From contig NZ_FUYL01000009.1 in assembly GCF_900167935.1 (NCBI RefSeq), positions 7,289 to 71,288 of the forward strand: DNA of 64,000 nucleotides. Direction: 5' to 3'. The stretch comes from Maribacter arcticus (GTDB taxonomy: Bacteria; Bacteroidota; Bacteroidia; Flavobacteriales; Flavobacteriaceae). Each line of letters begins with the position of its first letter. Position 1 is the first letter of the stretch. The notes below the pieces were generated by a model. The model was not told where the DNA came from. It did not search any database and saw only the letters and a list, made by a program, of their open reading frames with translations. Positions 7,880 to 16,371 of this stretch are shown here, one piece after another. The position numbers and the translations under genes are program-made.

Positions 7880-8644
7880 ATGAAGAAAATATTTAAATTT
7901 TTTCTTAATCTGGTACCTAGACCTATTCTAATATCCCTTAGCTATGTAGTAAAACCCTTTTTTAAGATATACTATACTGGTAATACATATGAAGACCCTA
8001 TAGATGGGAACACGTTTCGCAGTTTTTTACCCTATGGCTATGAAAACTCTCGTGAGAACGTACTTTCGCCTTCTACCCTATCCTTAGAAAGGCATCGTTT
8101 ACTTTGGCTATATTTAAAACAAGAAACCGATTTTTTCACCACACCACTTAAGGTATTACATTTTGCTCCTGAGCAAGCCTTTTACAAGCGGTTTAGAAAT
8201 TTAAAGAATTTAAACTATGTAACCACAGATTTAAATTCTCCCTTGGCAGATGTAAAAGCTGATATTTGTAATTTACCTTTTGAAGAAAATTCTTTTGATG
8301 TCATATTTTGCAATCATGTTTTAGAGCACATACCTAACGACACAAAAGCAATGTCAGAATTATATCGTGTTTTAAAACCAGGAGGGTGGGGTATTTTCCA
8401 GATACCTCAAGATTTAAAAAGGGAAAAAACTTTTGAAGATAATTCCATTACCGATAAAGTAGAGCGTGCGAAAATTTTTGGCCAATACGACCATGTTCGT
8501 ATTTATGGAAGAGATTACTTTAATAAATTACGCACTTTTGGGTTCACGGTTAATGAAGTAGATTTCACAAAACAACTTACACCTGAAGAAATTAATAGAT
8601 ATCGATTGGCAACGGGAGAAATAATACCTGTAGTCAAGAAATAA
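7880..8644 (+). CDS. Class I SAM-dependent methyltransferase
   Basis: A 254-residue protein with a Methyltransf_11-type Rossmann core. Motif I is unusual (VLHFAPEQAF, about residues 93-102, in place of the usual glycine-rich loop). It is followed by DLNSPLADVKADICNLPF, FDVIFCNHVLEHIPND (the characteristic HVLEH) and LKPGGWGIFQIP. The first 40 residues contain a hydrophobic stretch that may be membrane-associated. The substrate is unknown. It starts 9 nt after map, and its stop codon abuts the stop of apbE on the other strand with no intervening base. Confidence 0.8.
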   Translation: MKKIFKFFLNLVPRPILISLSYVVKPFFKIYYTGNTYEDPIDGNTFRSFLPYGYENSRENVLSPSTLSLERHRLLWLYLKQETDFFTTPLKVLHFAPEQAFYKRFRNLKNLNYVTTDLNSPLADVKADICNLPFEENSFDVIFCNHVLEHIPNDTKAMSELYRVLKPGGWGIFQIPQDLKREKTFEDNSITDKVERAKIFGQYDHVRIYGRDYFNKLRTFGFTVNEVDFTKQLTPEEINRYRLATGEIIPVVKK

Positions 8645-9658
8645 TTATTTAATTACTAGGTCTTTAAAGCCTTTCGTTAAATATTCTTGAGCGTCCCCAT
8701 TTTCATCTAAGTAAATGATATATGCTTCTAGATTTTTATTCTCATTTATCAATTTGAAAGCTTCATCTAAATCCATAGCCATAAAAGCTGTAGCATATGC
8801 ATCTGCTGTTGCGCAATCATCTGCCAATATAGTAACTGCAAGCGTATTTGAAATTTGTGTGAAACCTGTCTTAGGATTTACAGTATGTACATATTTTTTA
8901 CCGGAACTTTCGTCAATTCTAAATTTTCGATAATTACCAGAAGATGCTAAAGCCTTATCATTCAAATGAATTAAGATTTTAGTAGTTCTACCCGTCTGCA
9001 TTTGTGGATCGTCGATGCCCACAACCCAAGATTTATTATTTATTTTGTTTTTTCCTTTAGCGACTAGTTCACCACCAACTTCAATTAAATAATTTTTTAC
9101 TCCTTTCGCATTAAGCATTGCGGCGATTCTATCTATTGCATAACCTTTGGCAATAGCATTAAAATCTAAATAGATATTTCTATTTGTCTTAACTACCTGC
9201 TTTTCTGAATTGATACTTACCTTATCTAAACCGACATAATTCAATAAACTATCTACCTTAAGGCTATCTAAAGTAATTTGTTGTTCAGGACCAAAACCCC
9301 ATGCGTTTACTAAAGTGCCCACTGTAGGGTCAAAATAGCCCTCAGTATCATCATGTATACTCTTAGACAACTTAAATACATCTTCAAACATCTTGTCAAC
9401 AACAACCGTACTATCACCTTTATTAATTCTTGAAATATCAGATTCAGGAATATAGGTAGACAATGAATGGTTTATAGCGATAAAAACGGAATCAATATCT
9501 TTTTGAAAATCTATTTCATTTGCAGTAATAGAAATAACATTATAAGAAGTACCTAAAGCAGTACCTCTGTTTTCATTACGATATGCATCAGCATCGTTTT
9601 GATTACAAGAATAAAACAGTCCTAAAATAACACCTAATACCAAAATTTTCTTCCTCAT
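8645..9658 (-). CDS. apbE: FAD:protein FMN transferase (lipoprotein)
   Basis: A 337-residue ApbE-family enzyme that covalently attaches FMN from FAD to threonines of Nqr/Rnf subunits. The signal peptide ends in FYSC (Cys18), a lipoprotein site, so it acts on the periplasmic face. Family motifs are visible: GTALGTSYNV, DPTVGTLVNAWGFGP, LDFNAIAKGYAIDRI, IEVGGE, WVVGIDDP, ALASSGNYRKF, HTVNPKTGF and the DCATADAYATAFMAM segment with the metal-binding Asp and Thr. The ATG overlaps the stop of the upstream gene by 4 nt (ATGA). Its natural clients NqrB and NqrC are encoded just beyond on the same strand. Confidence 0.95.
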   Translation of the reverse strand: MRKKILVLGVILGLFYSCNQNDADAYRNENRGTALGTSYNVISITANEIDFQKDIDSVFIAINHSLSTYIPESDISRINKGDSTVVVDKMFEDVFKLSKSIHDDTEGYFDPTVGTLVNAWGFGPEQQITLDSLKVDSLLNYVGLDKVSINSEKQVVKTNRNIYLDFNAIAKGYAIDRIAAMLNAKGVKNYLIEVGGELVAKGKNKINNKSWVVGIDDPQMQTGRTTKILIHLNDKALASSGNYRKFRIDESSGKKYVHTVNPKTGFTQISNTLAVTILADDCATADAYATAFMAMDLDEAFKLINENKNLEAYIIYLDENGDAQEYLTKGFKDLVIK

Positions 9659-10017
9659 ATCTCAACTAAACCATCATAATCAACAATATACTCCTCATCT
9701 AAATAAACCGGTAAATTATGGTCAGCTGCATTTACCAAACCAACACCTGCATAAAAAGTAATTGCATCAAATTTTAATGCATGCTCCTTCATTTTGTTCA
9801 AATCTGATTTAAAAAAATCCATATCTTTTGGATCACCGGGATATTCAATCGCTTTTACAACTACAAAGCGCATTTTCTTATCCTTAGTGCAAACAAATTG
9901 AGGATTCTTTCGTAATTCGCTATTCACGGCTAAAAACTCAAACCCATCATCTTCCAATTGCTTACCAACAATGTTCATTGCTAAATTGTGAAGCTCTTGT
10001 TCTGTTAATACATGCAT
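9655..10017 (-). CDS. Uncharacterised 120-aa protein coupled to ApbE
   Basis: A 120-residue soluble protein without a signal peptide or membrane span. It lies between the nqrF terminator and apbE and overlaps apbE by 4 nt, so the two are translationally coupled. Some database entries may call such proteins an Nqr subunit because of position, but it has no ferredoxin, flavin or NADH motif. The core (NPQFVCTKDKK, MRFVVVKAIEYPGD) has a strand-turn-strand rhythm ending in a hydrophobic V-V-K, faintly like PD-(D/E)XK folds but without the acidic catalytic residues. A role with ApbE or in Nqr maturation is inferred from context only. Confidence 0.7.
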   Translation of the reverse strand: MHVLTEQELHNLAMNIVGKQLEDDGFEFLAVNSELRKNPQFVCTKDKKMRFVVVKAIEYPGDPKDMDFFKSDLNKMKEHALKFDAITFYAGVGLVNAADHNLPVYLDEEYIVDYDGLVEI

Positions 10018-10031
10018 TTAAATAAATTTGA

Positions 10032-10060
10032 TAAAAAAGCCGATACTTTATGTATCGGCT
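10032..10060 (-). terminator. Terminator of the nqr operon
   Basis: Hairpin AGCCGATAC-TTTAT-GTATCGGCT (10038-10060); on the minus strand it is followed by a T-run (10032-10037). It lies directly downstream of nqrF, so apbE and its partner are probably transcribed separately or by read-through. Confidence 0.85.
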
Positions 10061-10088
10061 ATAATATTACTTATCAGTGTTTTATATA

Positions 10089-11396
10089 TTATCCACCAAA
10101 ATCATCAAAACGTATATGCTCATCTGGGATACCAAAATCTTCACCCATTTTCTGCACAGCTTTATTCATCAATGGAGGTCCACAGAAGTAAAGTTCTATA
10201 TCTTCTGGAGATTCATGATGAACTAAATAATTGTCAATTACACAATTGTGTATGAAACCTACAAAACCGTCACCAGGAGCATCTATATTCTCTTTTACTT
10301 TCCAGTTATCAACTTCCATTGGTTCTGATAAAGCCAAATAGAACTTGAAATTAGGAAACTCCTCTTCTAATTTATAAAAGTGATTTAGGTAAAATAACTC
10401 GCGTTTAGAACGACCACCATACCAATAACTAACTTTTCTTTTCGTTTTTAATGTTTTGAATAAATGGTATAAATGCGAACGCATAGGCGCCATACCTGCA
10501 CCACCACCTACATACAACATTTCTGAATCAGATTCATTTATGAAGAATTCTCCATAAGGTCCTGAAATTGTTACATCGTCACCTTTTTTAAGGTTAAAAA
10601 TATACGATGAAGCAACACCAGGGTTTACATCCATCCATCCATTTTTAGCACGATCCCATGGCGGAGTAGCAATACGAACGTTCAACATAATCTCTCTTCC
10701 TTCAGCAGGGAAAGAAGCCATTGAATATGCTCTTTCTACTGTTTCAGGGTTTTTCATGACTAAAGGCCACAAATTAAACTTGTCCCATTCTGCTTGAAAC
10801 TTATCCGGAGTTTCATGCTCTTCTGGGTGAGCCGTAATATCCATGTCTGCAAATTTTACCTCACATTGTGGAATTTCAATTTGAATATAACCACCAGCTT
10901 TGTAATTCATATCTTCAGGAATCTCCACTACGAATTCCTTAATAAATGATGCTACGTTATAATTACGTACTACTTTTCCTGGCCATTTCTTAATACCAAA
11001 AACCTCTTCTGGAATAGTAATTTCCATATCTTGTTTCACCTTAACCTGACAGGCCAAACGTGCACCATGATTTAATTCTCTTTTTGAAAAATGAGGCGTT
11101 TCTGTAGGTAAAGCTTCACCTCCACCAGATAATACATGACATTCACATTGAATACAAGTTCCACCACCACCACATGCAGATGGTAAGAATACTTTTTGAT
11201 TACCCAAGGTGGACAATAAAGACCCACCTGAAGCTACTTCAATTTTCTTTTCTCCATTTATTGTTATGGTCACAGGACCCGATGGAGATAGTTTTTGTTT
11301 GGTGAACAAAAGTAATGCCACCAATACCATTAATAATATTAGAAATGCGACAACGGTTATTAGTATAGTTCCGCCAGTACTTGCAGCTAAAATCAT
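10089..11396 (-). CDS. nqrF: Na+-translocating NADH:quinone reductase subunit F
   Basis: A 435-residue electron-input subunit that oxidises NADH through FAD and a 2Fe-2S cluster. Residues 9-31 form the single membrane anchor. The plant-type ferredoxin domain has its cluster cysteines at 75, 81, 84 and 116 (SACGGGGTC, IQC, LAC). The C-terminal half is the ferredoxin-reductase module: RAYSMAS binds FAD, YVGGGAGMAPMRSHL binds NADH, and YFCGPP and the FDDFGG end are typical. It is the last gene of nqrABCDEF and lies 2 nt after nqrE, followed by a terminator. Confidence 0.97.
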   Translation of the reverse strand: MILAASTGGTILITVVAFLILLMVLVALLLFTKQKLSPSGPVTITINGEKKIEVASGGSLLSTLGNQKVFLPSACGGGGTCIQCECHVLSGGGEALPTETPHFSKRELNHGARLACQVKVKQDMEITIPEEVFGIKKWPGKVVRNYNVASFIKEFVVEIPEDMNYKAGGYIQIEIPQCEVKFADMDITAHPEEHETPDKFQAEWDKFNLWPLVMKNPETVERAYSMASFPAEGREIMLNVRIATPPWDRAKNGWMDVNPGVASSYIFNLKKGDDVTISGPYGEFFINESDSEMLYVGGGAGMAPMRSHLYHLFKTLKTKRKVSYWYGGRSKRELFYLNHFYKLEEEFPNFKFYLALSEPMEVDNWKVKENIDAPGDGFVGFIHNCVIDNYLVHHESPEDIELYFCGPPLMNKAVQKMGEDFGIPDEHIRFDDFGG

Positions 11397-11398
11397 AT

Positions 11399-12157
11399 TT
11401 ATTTTTTTACGTCGTTATAAGAAATCTCCTTTTCGTCAATTTCAGTATTCTTTTCTACTACTTCTTTTTCTGGCTCAACAACCTCTAGTTGTTTAATTTG
11501 AATAACTTGCTCAGTAGCTTCTTCAGTTTCATCGCCACCACCTGTAAGCATGCCTCCAAAACTCTGGAAACCAATACCCATTAAACCGGTAGTAATAAAT
11601 GTAATTCCCAATCCTCTTAAAGGTGCAGGCACATTACTATATCTGATTTTTTCACGAATGGCGGCAATTGCTAAAATTGCTAAGAACCAACCAATACCAG
11701 AACTAACCCCGTAATTAAACGCCAACCCTAATGTTTCAATTTCTCTAGCTTGCATAAATAATGAACCTCCTAAAATTGCACAGTTTACTGCTATCAATGG
11801 CAAGAAAATACCTAATGAATTATATAATGAAGGTGAAAACTTCTCAACAACTATTTCTACTAATTGTACCATAGTTGCAATGGTTGCAATAAATAGGATA
11901 AATGATAAAAAGCTAAGGTTGTAATCTGCATATTCTGGACCTAACCAAACCAAAGCACCATCTTGTAATATATATTTATCTAACAACCAGTTCATTGGTA
12001 CTGTAACCGCCAATACAAATATTACAGCCGCACCTAAACCAACAGCCGTAGCAACTTTTTTAGATACAGCCAAATAAGAACACATCCCCAAGAACACGGC
12101 AAATACCATGTTATCGATAAAGATGGACTTAAAAAATAATTCTACATGTTCTAACAT
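11399..12157 (-). CDS. nqrE: Na+-translocating NADH:quinone reductase subunit E, with long charged tail
   Basis: A 252-residue membrane subunit with six transmembrane segments. Cys26 (LGMCSYLA) and Cys126 (AVNCAIL) correspond to the conserved cysteines that, with those of NqrD, hold the intramembrane iron centre. Typical family members are about 200 residues; here the recognisable domain ends near residue 205 (FGGMLTG). A tail of about 47 residues rich in Glu, Lys and Val then follows. The tail is encoded without a frame break and ends only 2 nt from nqrF, so it is not a read-through artefact. Its function is unknown. Confidence 0.95.
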   Translation of the reverse strand: MLEHVELFFKSIFIDNMVFAVFLGMCSYLAVSKKVATAVGLGAAVIFVLAVTVPMNWLLDKYILQDGALVWLGPEYADYNLSFLSFILFIATIATMVQLVEIVVEKFSPSLYNSLGIFLPLIAVNCAILGGSLFMQAREIETLGLAFNYGVSSGIGWFLAILAIAAIREKIRYSNVPAPLRGLGITFITTGLMGIGFQSFGGMLTGGGDETEEATEQVIQIKQLEVVEPEKEVVEKNTEIDEKEISYNDVKK

Positions 12158-12178
12158 AATCTCTTATTAAATATCTAT

Positions 12179-12826
12179 TTAATTCTCCTCTACCAATGCT
12201 GGATTTCTTGAGCGCTGTACCCAAATAATAATACCTACTACAATTAATGCAGCTGGCGGAATTATCATAAACCCGTTGTTCTCATATCCAGTTGCATATA
12301 ATCCAGTTTTTGTAATTGGGTCTCCTAAAACCGGATAACCGAAAAGCGTACCTGATCCTAAAAGCTCTCTAAAGAAGCCTACGATAACCAAAATAATACC
12401 ATATCCTAGAGAATTCCCTATTCCGTCCAAAAATGAACGCCACGGTCCGTTAGCCAAAGCGAATGCTTCAAATCGACCCATGATAATACAATTTGTAATA
12501 ATTAAACCAACAAATACCGCCAAGGTCTTACTCAATTCATAGGCATAGGCCTTAAGTACTTGATCAACTATAATTACCAAAGTTGCTACAACAATAAGTT
12601 GTACGATTATTCTAATTTTTGAAGGGATTATATTCCTCATCAATGATATGACGACGTTACCAGCACCTAAAACAAACATTACAGAAACAGCCATCACCAC
12701 CGATGCTTTTAATTCTGCTGTAATAGCTAATGCAGAGCAAATACCTAATACTTGAATGGTAATAGGGTTATTATCCGCAAGCGGATCCTTTATAAGATTT
12801 GTATCTTTTTTTGAGAGTAGTGCCAT
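12179..12826 (-). CDS. nqrD: Na+-translocating NADH:quinone reductase subunit D
   Basis: A 215-residue six-span membrane subunit, homologous to NqrE. Cys30 (LGICSAL) and Cys113 (ITNCIIMGRFEAFA) are the iron-centre ligands. The segment NGPWRSFLDGIGNSLGYG is diagnostic of NqrD/RnfE. It lies 1 nt from nqrC and 21 nt from nqrE in the operon. Length is normal. Confidence 0.97.
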   Translation of the reverse strand: MALLSKKDTNLIKDPLADNNPITIQVLGICSALAITAELKASVVMAVSVMFVLGAGNVVISLMRNIIPSKIRIIVQLIVVATLVIIVDQVLKAYAYELSKTLAVFVGLIITNCIIMGRFEAFALANGPWRSFLDGIGNSLGYGIILVIVGFFRELLGSGTLFGYPVLGDPITKTGLYATGYENNGFMIIPPAALIVVGIIIWVQRSRNPALVEEN

Positions 12827-12827
12827 A

Positions 12828-13580
12828 TTACTTTGCTCTAATTGTTTCTAAATAAGGTTTATATAATTTAACGGTTTCTCTAATCATAGCCGAAACACCA
12901 TTACCCGTGATAGTAGCACCTGCTAAGGCATCTACTTCATTATCATCTTTTATATTGTTCAATGGGTCGTTGTTACCTTTTGCAACCGCTATACCCGCAT
13001 ACTGAGTTCCCTTTAATATAGATTCTCCTTTAAAATCGTCCATAAAATAACGCATTTTAATATTCGCGCCTAAACCAGGAGTTTCCCCTTTATGATCAAA
13101 ATACACCCCTTGAACCGTCATGGTATCATCTAGAGCGATGAAACCCCAAATAGCATCCCAAAGACCTTTACCATACATAGGAATGATATAAAACTTCTTT
13201 CCGTCCTTTTCACCAATAAAAACAGGCAATTTATAATCCTCCCCTTTTTTCATGTTTGCCAATTGCTTTTTCAAATCAATCAAATATGCCTCATTATTCT
13301 GGGTAATTTGGTCACCCTGAATAACTAATTGCTCTTTAATATAACTTGAAAACTCACCCTCAACTACATCAGTAGGAATAAAGTTTACACTACCAGCGTC
13401 ATCTCCATTTTCATTTACGCCCATTGCATAAAGGATGTTCTGCTGCTTTTCAAAACGCTCGTTTTCCATAATATTTGGTCGTAGTGCTGATGCCAAAAAT
13501 GCAAGTATTGACCCAACTACCACAACCATAACAGCAGCAAAAACTACTGTATAAAAGTTACTATCTGTTTTAATTGCCAT
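12828..13580 (-). CDS. nqrC: Na+-translocating NADH:quinone reductase subunit C
   Basis: A 250-residue subunit with one N-terminal membrane helix (residues 9-31) and a periplasmic FMN-binding domain. The flavinylation motif near the C-terminus reads DALAGATIT; the last threonine, Thr225, is the expected covalent FMN site. The usual Ser of the motif is Ala here. GLGANI and DHKGETPG upstream are also family-specific. The gene lies 2 nt after nqrB. ApbE, encoded nearby, is the expected flavin transferase. Confidence 0.96.
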   Translation of the reverse strand: MAIKTDSNFYTVVFAAVMVVVVGSILAFLASALRPNIMENERFEKQQNILYAMGVNENGDDAGSVNFIPTDVVEGEFSSYIKEQLVIQGDQITQNNEAYLIDLKKQLANMKKGEDYKLPVFIGEKDGKKFYIIPMYGKGLWDAIWGFIALDDTMTVQGVYFDHKGETPGLGANIKMRYFMDDFKGESILKGTQYAGIAVAKGNNDPLNNIKDDNEVDALAGATITGNGVSAMIRETVKLYKPYLETIRAK

Positions 13581-13582
13581 AA

Positions 13583-14863
13583 TTAAACTGTTTCAGCTTT
13601 AAGTTCTTCTGCCTTACCATCTGAATCTTTCGGGTAGATAGTGGCGTTCTTTAATCTTTTCATTCTATTCTTTATGTTACCTCTAATAACATAATGATCT
13701 ATAGTAGGTGCAAATACGTTCATCAATAAGATAGCCAAGAATACTCCTTCTGGATACGCCGGATTGAACACTCGTATCATTACAGAAATAAATCCTATAA
13801 AAAAGCCATAGAACCATTTACCCTTATTGGTCTGAGAACCTGTAACAGGATCTGTGGCCATATATACTATACCGAATGCTAGACCCCCAACGATTAGGTG
13901 TTTCCAAAAATCAAAACTCATTAAACCATAGAACTTACTAGATTCTGCAATCCAACCAAAGTCGACAATTTGATTAAAAATTAATCCCATTACCAAAGAA
14001 CCAATTACAGCACTCACCATAATTCTCCAACTAGCAATCTTGGTATAAATTAAAAACAGACCTCCTAAAAGGATTAAAAAGGCAGAAGTCTCACCTACAG
14101 ATCCTGGTATAAAACCAAAGAACATATCTGAAACTGAATATGTCATTTCCGCTCCTTTATTCTGAGCTAAATATCCTAATATGGTTTCACCTGAAATTGC
14201 ATCAACATTTGCTCCAGCCAATATTTCTTCGGAACGCTCACGTGCTCCGTAAACCCAAACTTTATCACCACTCATCCATGTTGGATAAGCGAAGAAAAGA
14301 AATGCTCTAATTGTTAATGCTGGATTAAGAATGTTCATTCCCGTTCCACCAAAAACTTCTTTACCTATCACTACACCGAAAACTACGGCAACGGACAACA
14401 TCCAAAGTGGAGTATCGATAGGTACTATTAACGGCACTAACATACCGGTAACCAAATACCCTTCTTCGACTTCGTGACCTTTTATAACGGCAAAGATAAA
14501 TTCTACCAAAAGTCCTACTCCATAGGATACCACTACCAAAGGAAGAACCTTTATAATACCAATCCAAAAGTTATCCCAAGTAAGGAAATCGTTCATTACA
14601 GAAAAATCTGCTGGAAATCCGTTTATGGCAGAATAATGCTGGTAACCCGCATTGAACATCGAAAACAATAGTACTGGAATCAGTGCCATAATTACCGTAT
14701 TCATCGTACGTTTTAAATCATCTGCAGCTTTCACATGCGTACCACCTGCATGGGTAGTTTCATCTGGCGAAAACAAAAAAGTATGAAAAGCATTGAAAGC
14801 AGGTGCCATCTTTTTACCCTGATACTTCAGTTTAAGTTCGTGTAATTTACTTTTTAAACTCAT
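13583..14863 (-). CDS. nqrB: Na+-translocating NADH:quinone reductase subunit B
   Basis: A 426-residue membrane subunit of the Nqr complex with about ten transmembrane helices, believed to contain the sodium path and riboflavin. The covalent FMN site lies in DAISGETILG, Thr227. Other family motifs seen are FGGTGMNILNPAL (171-183), FAYPTWMSGD and YMATDPVTG with the C-terminal FNPAYPEG. It lies 3 nt after nqrA. Length and motifs are normal. Confidence 0.97.
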   Translation of the reverse strand: MSLKSKLHELKLKYQGKKMAPAFNAFHTFLFSPDETTHAGGTHVKAADDLKRTMNTVIMALIPVLLFSMFNAGYQHYSAINGFPADFSVMNDFLTWDNFWIGIIKVLPLVVVSYGVGLLVEFIFAVIKGHEVEEGYLVTGMLVPLIVPIDTPLWMLSVAVVFGVVIGKEVFGGTGMNILNPALTIRAFLFFAYPTWMSGDKVWVYGARERSEEILAGANVDAISGETILGYLAQNKGAEMTYSVSDMFFGFIPGSVGETSAFLILLGGLFLIYTKIASWRIMVSAVIGSLVMGLIFNQIVDFGWIAESSKFYGLMSFDFWKHLIVGGLAFGIVYMATDPVTGSQTNKGKWFYGFFIGFISVMIRVFNPAYPEGVFLAILLMNVFAPTIDHYVIRGNIKNRMKRLKNATIYPKDSDGKAEELKAETV

Positions 14864-14866
14864 TTC

Positions 14867-16219
14867 TTATCCTATTTCTTTTTGCAATAAATCTAACCCC
14901 TCACGAATAATCTTCTGGTGAGGCTGTTTGGAAATACATATAAACTCTGTCAATGAAAAATCTTCTGGAGCTACTTCATACAGGCCTAGTTGCTCCATTT
15001 CATCTAAATCCTCTACCATACAAGCTTTTAAAAGTTGCATAGGAAAGATATCCATTGGAAAAACTTCTTCATATTGTCCCGTTACAACGAAAGCTCTGTG
15101 CTCTCCATTTGTATTCGTATCTAATTCATATTTCTTTTTCGGCTGCATCCATGAAAACGTTAACGCCCTAGTAGCCGAAATTTTATTAAAAACAGGCTTG
15201 TTCCATCCAAACAACTCATAGTCGTCACCTTCTGGAATAACCGTAACTGTATTATTATAAAACCCTAGAAAACCATCTGGTTTACTTTTTGACCCCGTAA
15301 GAACATCACCGTTTATAACCCTGAAATTCTCTTCATTAACACCACTCGCGTAAAGAAAAGTAGAGATTTCAGCACCTATCTTAGTACTGTAATATTTCGG
15401 CGCCTTAACAGATGACCCAACAAGTGCAACTATTCGCTCAGCATTGAATTTACCCGTAAGCAAATATTCACCGATAATAACCAAATCTTGAGGTGACACC
15501 GTCCAAACCGTTTCACCTTTATTAATAGGATCTAACTTGCTTATATGAGTACCAACCAAACCAGCAGGATGTGGACCAGAAACTTTATGTAATTCAATAC
15601 CTTTTAAAGAAGTTAATGGAGAATTACCAGAACCACTAACAGCTACATGAACCTTACCTGGCGTCAACTTGCCAAGTGCAGTAATTGCTGCTTGCAATTC
15701 TTTTTCCTTACCCTGTAAAACATAATCCAAATCAGCTTGTAATGGCGCACTTGAATACCCAGAAATAAAGATTGATTTTGGCGTAGCATCAGGATTTGCA
15801 ACTACATCATATGGACGTTGCTTAATGAATGGCCAACAACCACTCTTTAACAAAGCAGCCTTCAATTCTCCCTTAGAAGCCTTTTCAACATCTAATGCTG
15901 CTCCTGCAAATGCTTCTTGAGTTTTATCTGCTAGTATCTTTAAGGTCAAAATACGTCTTCTATCCCCTCTTTCAATTTCTACTAACTCACCACTTACTGG
16001 TGAAACAAAGAGCATATCTCGCATGTTCTTGTTGTAGAACAAAGGCTCTCCAGCTTTCACCTCGGCGCCTTGTTTTACTATCATCTTAGGGGTAATTCCG
16101 TGAAAATCACTTAATTGTATAGCATATACATTACTCAAAACAGCTTTCGAAGTCGTCTGTTCTGCGGCACCCACAAGGTTAATGTTGAGCCCTTTTTTAA
16201 TTCGTATGTCTTTGGACAT
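14867..16219 (-). CDS. nqrA: Na+-translocating NADH:quinone reductase subunit A
   Basis: A 450-residue cytoplasmic peripheral subunit associated with the quinone site of Nqr. It begins with the typical IRIKKGLNINLVGAAEQ and contains VSPVSGELVEIERGDRR (a biotinyl-like hammerhead), FISGYSSAPLQADLDY, GPHPAGLVGTHIS and ITRALTFSWMQPKKKYELDTN-like segments (the last has small substitutions). It is the first gene of the operon nqrABCDEF, which runs with gaps of 1-21 nt down to the terminator at 10032-10060. A -7 element lies about 35 nt upstream of its ATG. Confidence 0.97.
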   Translation of the reverse strand: MSKDIRIKKGLNINLVGAAEQTTSKAVLSNVYAIQLSDFHGITPKMIVKQGAEVKAGEPLFYNKNMRDMLFVSPVSGELVEIERGDRRRILTLKILADKTQEAFAGAALDVEKASKGELKAALLKSGCWPFIKQRPYDVVANPDATPKSIFISGYSSAPLQADLDYVLQGKEKELQAAITALGKLTPGKVHVAVSGSGNSPLTSLKGIELHKVSGPHPAGLVGTHISKLDPINKGETVWTVSPQDLVIIGEYLLTGKFNAERIVALVGSSVKAPKYYSTKIGAEISTFLYASGVNEENFRVINGDVLTGSKSKPDGFLGFYNNTVTVIPEGDDYELFGWNKPVFNKISATRALTFSWMQPKKKYELDTNTNGEHRAFVVTGQYEEVFPMDIFPMQLLKACMVEDLDEMEQLGLYEVAPEDFSLTEFICISKQPHQKIIREGLDLLQKEIG

Positions 16220-16253
16220 GTGTGTGTAGACCTTTAGGTTAACAAAATTTGAG

Positions 16254-16261
16254 CAAATTTA
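16254..16261 (-). promoter_or_regulatory. -7 promoter element of the nqr operon
   Basis: On the minus strand TAAATTTG matches TAnnTTTG, about 35 nt before the nqrA start at 16219. No TTG is seen at the usual -33 spacing, so confidence is moderate. Confidence 0.45.
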
Positions 16262-16371
16262 AGTACAAAAACTTCGTTTTCATAATTATTACCCCATAAT
16301 TTAGACATTACACCGAGGTATATTTTTTAGGCATCGTTTTTGTTTACCTTTACTTAAAAAAAAGCCTTCCG

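Noticed and set aside
9655-10017. Naming the 120-aa gene as an Nqr subunit
   Set aside because: All six subunits NqrA-F are already present and this protein has no cofactor motif or membrane span.
14361-14567. Open frame of 68 codons inside nqrB
   Set aside because: It is an alternative reading frame of a highly conserved gene, rich in Arg and Ser and Tyr, with no family resemblance.
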